NCBI RefSeq assembly: GCF_036226885.1 | Contig: NZ_CP109027.1 | Location: 8,246,001-8,310,000 of the forward strand | Origin: Streptomyces sp. NBC_00663 | Lineage (GTDB): Bacteria > Actinomycetota > Actinomycetes > Streptomycetales > Streptomycetaceae | Reading direction: 5' to 3' | Length of the DNA: 64,000 nucleotides | Shown: in pieces, positions 59,596 to 64,000 of the stretch | Layout: each line of letters begins with the position of its first letter | Numbering within the stretch: the stretch's first letter is position 1 | The notes under the pieces: model-generated | Told to the model about the DNA's origin: nothing | Seen by the model: the letters and a program-made list of their open reading frames with translations, nothing else | Databases searched by the model: none | Translations under genes and position numbers: made by a program

Positions 59596-59616
59596 GTTCC
59601 AAACAGGTCCTGGAAC
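59596..59616. promoter_or_regulatory. Inverted repeat upstream of rppA
   Basis: GTTCCA (59596-59601) and TGGAAC (59611-59616) with a 9-nt centre, about 100 bp before the rppA start and 8 bp after the stop of the gene on the left-transcribed strand at 59624. It may be an operator of rppA or the terminator of the small gene; no clear promoter boxes were found. Confidence 0.4.
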
Positions 59617-59623
59617 AACTGTC

Positions 59624-59860
59624 TTACGACGCGCTCCCGCTACTGTGCGCGATGCAGGCCACGTCGATGCGATCGGCGAGCTTGGCCAACTCGATGGTCA
59701 ACGCGGCCACCGTGTCCTCGTCGAGGCCCTCCTCGCCCGCCTCGACAAGATGCAGCCACCGCCCCCCGACCGTGCGCAACAACTTGCTCACATCGGCCGC
59801 GGACACCTGCAAGGTGCCCCGGTCGTCGACGATCAGCGGCAGAGTCACTTCACGGTTCAC
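59624..59860 (-). CDS. Conserved hypothetical protein, 78 aa
   Basis: 78 residues from the GTG at 59860 (VNREVTLPLIVDDRGTLQVS). It is mixed alpha/beta, acidic, without signal or membrane segments. It lies 25 bp after the aldehyde dehydrogenase and just upstream of rppA on the same strand, so it may be co-transcribed with either. I do not recognise the family. The start is uncertain, as no clear ribosome site is seen. Confidence 0.65.
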   Translation of the reverse strand: MNREVTLPLIVDDRGTLQVSAADVSKLLRTVGGRWLHLVEAGEEGLDEDTVAALTIELAKLADRIDVACIAHSSGSAS

Positions 59861-59885
59861 ACCGGGGATGTTAGCCGCGCGAGCG

Positions 59886-61271
59886 TCACGCTCCGTGCCA
59901 AACCGTCGTGATGTTGCAGAACTCGCGGATTCCGTGCCCGGACAGCTCACGGCCGTACCCGGACCGCTTCACGCCGCCGAACGGGAACGCCGGATGGGAC
60001 GCGGTCATCCCGTTGACATACACGGCACCGGCTTCGAGATCCCGTACGAAACGATCGACCTCGGCCTCGTCCCGGGTCCACACGTTCGAACTCAGTCCGA
60101 ACGGTGAGTCATTGGCGAGCAGCACCGCCTCGTCGAGGTCGCTCACGCGATACAGCGTGGCCACCGGGCCGAAGGCCTCCTCGCGGTGGATGCGCATGTC
60201 GCGGGTGAGGTCGGTGAGGACGGTCGGCCGGTAGTACCAGCCGTCCCCGTCCGGCCGCTCGCCCCCGCACAGCACCCGCGCCCCGCTGCGCGTCGCGTCG
60301 TCGACGAGCTCCTCCAGGTCCGCGCACCCCTGCTCGGTGGCGAGCGGCCCGACGTCCGTGGCCTCGTCCATCGGGTCGCCGACCGTCAGCTGCTGCATGC
60401 CCCGCACGAACTTCTCGGCGAAGGTGTCGTACACGTCGGCGTGCACGATGAACCGCTTGGCGGCGATGCACGACTGCCCGTTGTTCTGCACCCGTGCCGT
60501 CACGGCGATCTCGGCCGCGCGGTCGATGTCCGCGGACGGCATCACGACATACGGGTCGCTGCCGCCGAGTTCGAGGACCGTCTTCTTCACCATGTCGCCG
60601 CAGGTGGCGGCGACCGAGCGCCCGGCGGGCTCACTGCCTGTGAGCGTGGCCGCCTTGACGCGCTCGTCGCGCAGGATCTCCTCGACCGCGCCGGAGCCGA
60701 TGAGCAGGGTCTGGAAGACGCCCTCCGAGTAGCCCGCCTGGTGGAACAGGTCCTCCAGGAAGAGGGCGGTCTGGGGGACGTTCGAGGCGTGCTTGAGCAG
60801 GCCGACGTTGCCCGCCATCAGCGCGGGGGCGGCGAACCGGATCACCTGCCAGAGCGGGAAGTTCCACGGCATCACCGCGAGCACCGGGCCCAGCGGGCGG
60901 TAGCGCACGAGGGCCCGGGACGCGCCGGAGTCCTTCACATCGGCGTCCGCGGGCTCCTCGTCGGCCAGCAGCGACTCGGCGTGCTCGGCGTACCAGCGCA
61001 TCGCCTTGGCGCACTTGGCGGCCTCGGCGCGGGCCTGCTTGACCGGCTTGCCCATCTCGGTGGTCATGACCCGGCCGATGTCCTGCTGGAGGCCGTCGAG
61101 CAGACCGGCCGCCCGGTTCAGCAGCTGGGCGCGTTCGGCGAACGGTGTCGTCCGGTAGGTGCGGAAGGTGGCCTCCGCGAGCTGGAGCCGGCGCTCGATC
61201 TCCTCGGCGCCCATGGCTTCGTACGTCTTGAGCGTCTCGCCGTTCGCCGGGTTCACCGTCGCGATGGGCAT
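59886..61271 (-). CDS. NAD(P)-dependent aldehyde dehydrogenase (succinate-semialdehyde type)
   Basis: 461 residues from the ATG at 61271, with GGAGGT 5-10 nt upstream. Catalytic Glu in VLELGGSDPYVV and Cys in NNGQSCIAAKRF, NAD-loop GSEPAGRSVA. The opening MPIATVNPANGETLKTYE matches the succinate-semialdehyde dehydrogenase subfamily, which feeds succinate to the TCA cycle. Substrate remains a family guess. It stands alone, 67 bp downstream of the Nudix gene. Confidence 0.94.
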   Translation of the reverse strand: MPIATVNPANGETLKTYEAMGAEEIERRLQLAEATFRTYRTTPFAERAQLLNRAAGLLDGLQQDIGRVMTTEMGKPVKQARAEAAKCAKAMRWYAEHAESLLADEEPADADVKDSGASRALVRYRPLGPVLAVMPWNFPLWQVIRFAAPALMAGNVGLLKHASNVPQTALFLEDLFHQAGYSEGVFQTLLIGSGAVEEILRDERVKAATLTGSEPAGRSVAATCGDMVKKTVLELGGSDPYVVMPSADIDRAAEIAVTARVQNNGQSCIAAKRFIVHADVYDTFAEKFVRGMQQLTVGDPMDEATDVGPLATEQGCADLEELVDDATRSGARVLCGGERPDGDGWYYRPTVLTDLTRDMRIHREEAFGPVATLYRVSDLDEAVLLANDSPFGLSSNVWTRDEAEVDRFVRDLEAGAVYVNGMTASHPAFPFGGVKRSGYGRELSGHGIREFCNITTVWHGA

Positions 61272-61338
61272 GACCGACCTCCTGGGGGAGCGGACCTGTG
61301 TTTCGACCTTCCCGCGCGGCGGGCCCCGCCGCAACGTG

Positions 61339-61800
61339 TCAGGGCGAGTGCTCCGCCAGCCGGTCGAGAAACGTGGCCTGCGCCTTGACGATCACCTCGC
61401 GGGCCCGCGCGAGGGAGAACCAGGCCACCCGGTCCAGCTCCGGGAACTCCTGCTCCTGCCCGGATTTCGGCGGCCACTCCATGCGGAACGTGCCCGGGAC
61501 GACGGCCGCGACATCGAGGTCGGCCTCGATCGCCCAGACGGTGACGAGCTTGCCGCCCGACTGCCTGACCTCACCGAGGGGCAGCGCGTCCCCGTCGGGC
61601 GGCGGCAGCCCCAGCTCCTCCTGGAACTCACGCCGGGCGGCTTCCCGGGCCGGCTCCTCGTCGGGTTCGTACTCCCCCTTCGGCACGGTCCAGGCCCCGG
61701 CCTCGCGGCGCGCGAAGAACGGACCGCCCATGTGACCGAGCAGCACCTCGACGCCGTCGCCGGTGTGCCGGAACAGGAGCAGGCCCGCGCTGGTCCTCAT
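61339..61800 (-). CDS. Nudix hydrolase
   Basis: 153 residues. The full Nudix box is GEYEPDEEPAREAARREFQEELGL in outline, with Gly, the REFQEEL core and Gly-Leu at the expected spacing. The N-terminal SAGLLLFRHTGDGVEVLL is typical of MutT-like proteins that trim nucleoside diphosphate-X compounds, such as oxidised dGTP or Ap4A. The ATG overlaps the DNA ligase stop (ATGA), so it is translated with the ligase, suggesting a repair or nucleotide-cleansing role. Confidence 0.93.
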   Translation of the reverse strand: MRTSAGLLLFRHTGDGVEVLLGHMGGPFFARREAGAWTVPKGEYEPDEEPAREAARREFQEELGLPPPDGDALPLGEVRQSGGKLVTVWAIEADLDVAAVVPGTFRMEWPPKSGQEQEFPELDRVAWFSLARAREVIVKAQATFLDRLAEHSP

Positions 61801-63335
61801 GGCCTCACCTCGGGATGCGCGGCCAGCAGCGTCTCCACCGTGTCCGCCTCCTCAGGCCGCTTGTCCTCGCGGTAGCGGACCACGCGGGCGAAACGGAGGG
61901 TGACCCCGGCCGGGTAACGGGTGGACCGTTGCAGACCGTCGTAGGCGATCTCGACGACGAGCTCGGGGCGTACGGTCACCACGTACCCGTCGGTTCCGGT
62001 GGCCAGCTCCTGGAGCCGCTCCGTCTGCCAGGTCAGCATCGCGTCGGTCATGCCCTTGAACGTCTTGCCGAGCATCGCGTACGACCCGTCGTCCCGCCGT
62101 GCTCCCAGGTGCAGGTTGGAGAGCTTGCCGGTGCGGCGGCCGTGGCCCCACTCGGCGGCCAGGACGACCAGGTCGAGGGTGTGGACGGGCTTGACCTTCA
62201 GCCAGGACGCGCCGCGCCGGCCCGCGCTGTAGGGGGCGTCGAGGGACTTCACCACCACGCCCTCATGACCGCGCTCCAGTGTCTCGGCGAGGAAGGACTC
62301 CGCCGCGGCGACGTCCTCGGGGCCGGAGACCAACGCCCGGCGCACCCGCATCGGTTCGGGGACGAGCCGGGCCAGTTCCGCGTGCCGCTGGGCGAAGGGG
62401 AGGTCGAGGAGGTCGTGGTCGTCGACGGACAGGGCGTCGAAGAAGACGGGGGAGACGGGGACCTGTCCGGCGGCGGTGGCCACGTCCACACGCGAGCCGA
62501 CCCGGCCGGCCGTCTCCTGGAACGAGCGGGGCCGCCCGGTGGCGTCGAAGGAGATGACCTCACCGTCGAGGATGAAACGCCCGCCCTTCAACTCCTGTGC
62601 GGCAAAGGTCACTTCGGGCAGGCGGTCGGTGATGTCGTCGAGGGTGCGGGTGTAGACGCGTACGGTGTCGCCGTCCCGGTGCACCTGGACGCGGATGCCG
62701 TCCAGCTTCTCCTCGACCGCGCACGTGCCCAGCTTCCCGACCGCCTCGGCGACCGAGGAGGCGCTGTGCGCCAGCATCGGCAGGACCGGGCGGCCGACGG
62801 TGAGACGGAAGCGGTCGAGGGCCCCGGGGCCGTCCGCGAGCAACGCCTCGGCGACCGTCTGGAGGGAGCCGGCGAGCATCACCGCCCGGCGGACGTCCGC
62901 GGGCGGCGCCTGTGTGGCCTGGGCGAGGCCCTCGGTGGCGACGGCGTCCAGGGCGCCCTGGCGTACCTCGCCGCTGAGCAGGCCGAGCAGGAAGCGTTGC
63001 TCTTCGAGGGTGGACGCGGCCATCAACTCGCCGACCAGTCTTGTCCGTTCAGCCTGCGAGCCGGTGCCTGACACCCTGCCGAGCTCGCTGAGGAGGGCAT
63101 CTACTTCGTGGACGGTGAGGGTGGGTTCGGTGGCCGGGGTGACCGGGCGGCTCAGTACCTTCCAGCCCACGCCGAGCCGGCCCTGCGGGAGCCGGCCGGC
63201 GAGGTACGGGATGACGATCGGCACGTCCGCCGGCTCGGCCTCCCGGAAGAGCTCGGCGAGCAGCGCGGTCTTTTTTGAGCGCGCCGAGGTCGTGGCGACC
63301 TGTTGGGACACCTGGGCCAGGCGGGCGAGCAGCAT
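61797..63335 (-). CDS. lig: ATP-dependent DNA ligase
   Basis: 512 residues from the ATG at 63335. An N-terminal helical DNA-binding domain (about 1-200) precedes the adenylation domain with the Lys in VEEKLDGIRVQ (Lys210), motif III FILDGEVI, motif IV GHEGVVVKSL and motif V WLKVKP, then an OB domain ending RYREDKRPEEADT. It seals nicks using ATP, in contrast to the NAD-dependent LigA. The family (LigB/ligase C type in actinobacteria) is complete. The longer frame to 63560 is rejected. Confidence 0.94.
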   Translation of the reverse strand: MLLARLAQVSQQVATTSARSKKTALLAELFREAEPADVPIVIPYLAGRLPQGRLGVGWKVLSRPVTPATEPTLTVHEVDALLSELGRVSGTGSQAERTRLVGELMAASTLEEQRFLLGLLSGEVRQGALDAVATEGLAQATQAPPADVRRAVMLAGSLQTVAEALLADGPGALDRFRLTVGRPVLPMLAHSASSVAEAVGKLGTCAVEEKLDGIRVQVHRDGDTVRVYTRTLDDITDRLPEVTFAAQELKGGRFILDGEVISFDATGRPRSFQETAGRVGSRVDVATAAGQVPVSPVFFDALSVDDHDLLDLPFAQRHAELARLVPEPMRVRRALVSGPEDVAAAESFLAETLERGHEGVVVKSLDAPYSAGRRGASWLKVKPVHTLDLVVLAAEWGHGRRTGKLSNLHLGARRDDGSYAMLGKTFKGMTDAMLTWQTERLQELATGTDGYVVTVRPELVVEIAYDGLQRSTRYPAGVTLRFARVVRYREDKRPEEADTVETLLAAHPEVRP

Positions 63336-63406
63336 GCATCCAGAGTGCGTCACGCTTCGCCGGGCTACACCTGCAAGATGGGTTGTCTGCCGGCTGCGGT
63401 TACGTT

Positions 63407-63435
63407 GTGGCTGGTCGCGCAGTTCCCCGCGCTCC
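63407..63435 (-). repeat. 29-bp intergenic stem-loop repeat, copy 4 (diverged)
   Basis: GGCTGGTCGCGCAGTTCCCC is fully shared with copy 3 in the same orientation except for the known change, but the GGGG/CCCC ends are changed to GTGG/CTCC. It lies between the ligase start and the flavoprotein stop, one of the few copies not between convergent genes. Confidence 0.65.
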
Positions 63436-63436
63436 T

Positions 63437-64000
63437 TCAGGGCGTTGCGTCGAGGTCGGCCATCAACAGATCGCCGTTGATGACGGCCGCGGCCCGGTAT
63501 CCGGCGCCGGCCGCGTTGATCACCTGTTCGCCGAAGCCCATCGCGTTGCCCACGGCCCACACGCCGGGGACGGTCGTCTGTCCCGTCGGGTCGACCGTCG
63601 GGTACGCGCCGAAGGGGGTCTCCTTCAGTTCGGCGCCGAGCTGCTCCAGCAGGCCGGTCCGCGGCAGCGCGCGCGGCGCCACGAACAGCACCTCGCGGTC
63701 GTACGACGTCCCGTCCGTGAGTCGGACACCGGTCAGCCGGTCGTCCTCGATGCGCAGTCTCTCCACCTCACCCGGCACCACCCGGACCCCGGCGGCCCCG
63801 AGCCTGCGTACGTCGTCGTCCGACAGATCGGCCTCCTCGACCGTGTGCAGGAAAAACGTCACGTCCTTCGACCACTGGGACACCATCAGCGCCTGGTGCG
63901 CGCTCAGTGGGGTCGTCGCCAGGACGCCGAAGGCCTGGTCGCGGACCTCCCAGCCGTGGCAGTACGGGCAGTGCAGGACGTCCTCGCCGAAGCGCTCGGC
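63437..64000 (-). CDS. NAD(P)/FAD-dependent oxidoreductase, thioredoxin-reductase-like, 3' part
   Basis: Only the C-terminal 187 codons are in the window; the frame runs off the right edge. The visible part begins AERFGEDVLHCPYCHGWEV, with the CPYC active-site pair of thioredoxin-reductase-like enzymes. VLFVAPRALPRTGLLEQLGA and the FAD-binding TVPGVWAVGNAMGFGEQVI-type segment near the C terminus follow. The FAD start motif and NADPH fold core are outside. This subclass of small flavoproteins may reduce disulphides or thiol compounds. Confidence 0.88.
   Translation of the reverse strand, partial: AERFGEDVLHCPYCHGWEVRDQAFGVLATTPLSAHQALMVSQWSKDVTFFLHTVEEADLSDDDVRRLGAAGVRVVPGEVERLRIEDDRLTGVRLTDGTSYDREVLFVAPRALPRTGLLEQLGAELKETPFGAYPTVDPTGQTTVPGVWAVGNAMGFGEQVINAAGAGYRAAAVINGDLLMADLDATP

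Overview
The window is high-GC DNA with the codon and third-position bias of Streptomyces. Supporting traits are frequent GTG and TTG starts, a cyclic di-AMP (ydaO) leader ahead of an NlpC/P60 gene, WhiJ/BldB-like regulators, the rppA-P450-cupin pigment cluster and GatD/MurT. From memory, the gene order resembles the S. coelicolor SCO12xx chromosomal core region; this was not checked by a search. I see no rRNA, tRNA, CRISPR array, insertion sequence or prophage. Both ends cut a gene: a response regulator at the left (minus strand) and a thioredoxin-reductase-like flavoprotein at the right (minus strand).

Layout. 1-13743: a two-component system diverging from an ABC exporter, a mug-type glycosylase overlapping purB, an SGNH hydrolase, two CNNM/CBS membrane proteins, a GNAT enzyme, an F420-type oxidoreductase and a MacB-like ABC exporter. 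13898-16000: a small toxin-antitoxin-like pair (ribbon-helix-helix plus a degenerate Fic protein) behind an apparently self-regulated leaderless promoter, then a methyltransferase and a secreted lipase. 16113-23034: a large LuxR regulator and the biotin genes bioBAD, divergent from bioF around a perfect inverted repeat. 23070-26486: a WhiJ-like/DUF397/ATPase triad and a LysR-LysE pair. 26560-30773: NlpC/P60 hydrolase with a c-di-AMP riboswitch, a ClpP paralogue whose triad Asp position reads Asn, an orphan Phd antitoxin, and a TetR-regulated membrane protein.

30885-35425 is the urease operon ureABCFGD without ureE. 35541-42013 holds a secreted tripeptidyl-aminopeptidase-like protein, an NAD-dependent epimerase, a PlsC acyltransferase, and rocD-ddaH next to an Lrp/AsnC regulator. 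42062-46083 is a compact operon with translational overlaps: LytTR response regulator, DUF485-like small membrane protein, SSS-family symporter and LytS-like kinase. It looks like a carboxylate-sensing and uptake unit. 46097-49524 is a Ser/Thr kinase operon with a PASTA-bearing lipoprotein. Then follow ctaG, pfkA, gatD-murT and def, a TetR/acyl-CoA dehydrogenase pair, the rppA-CYP158A2-momA pigment operon, an aldehyde dehydrogenase, and a Nudix-DNA ligase pair.

Recurring themes: several autoregulators have a good promoter whose -10 box lies about 6-7 nt before the start codon, implying leaderless mRNAs, with the operator inside the promoter. A 29-bp intergenic stem-loop repeat occurs four times (33922, 54544, 56664, 63407). 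Several convergent or gene-end positions carry long, nearly loop-free palindromes.
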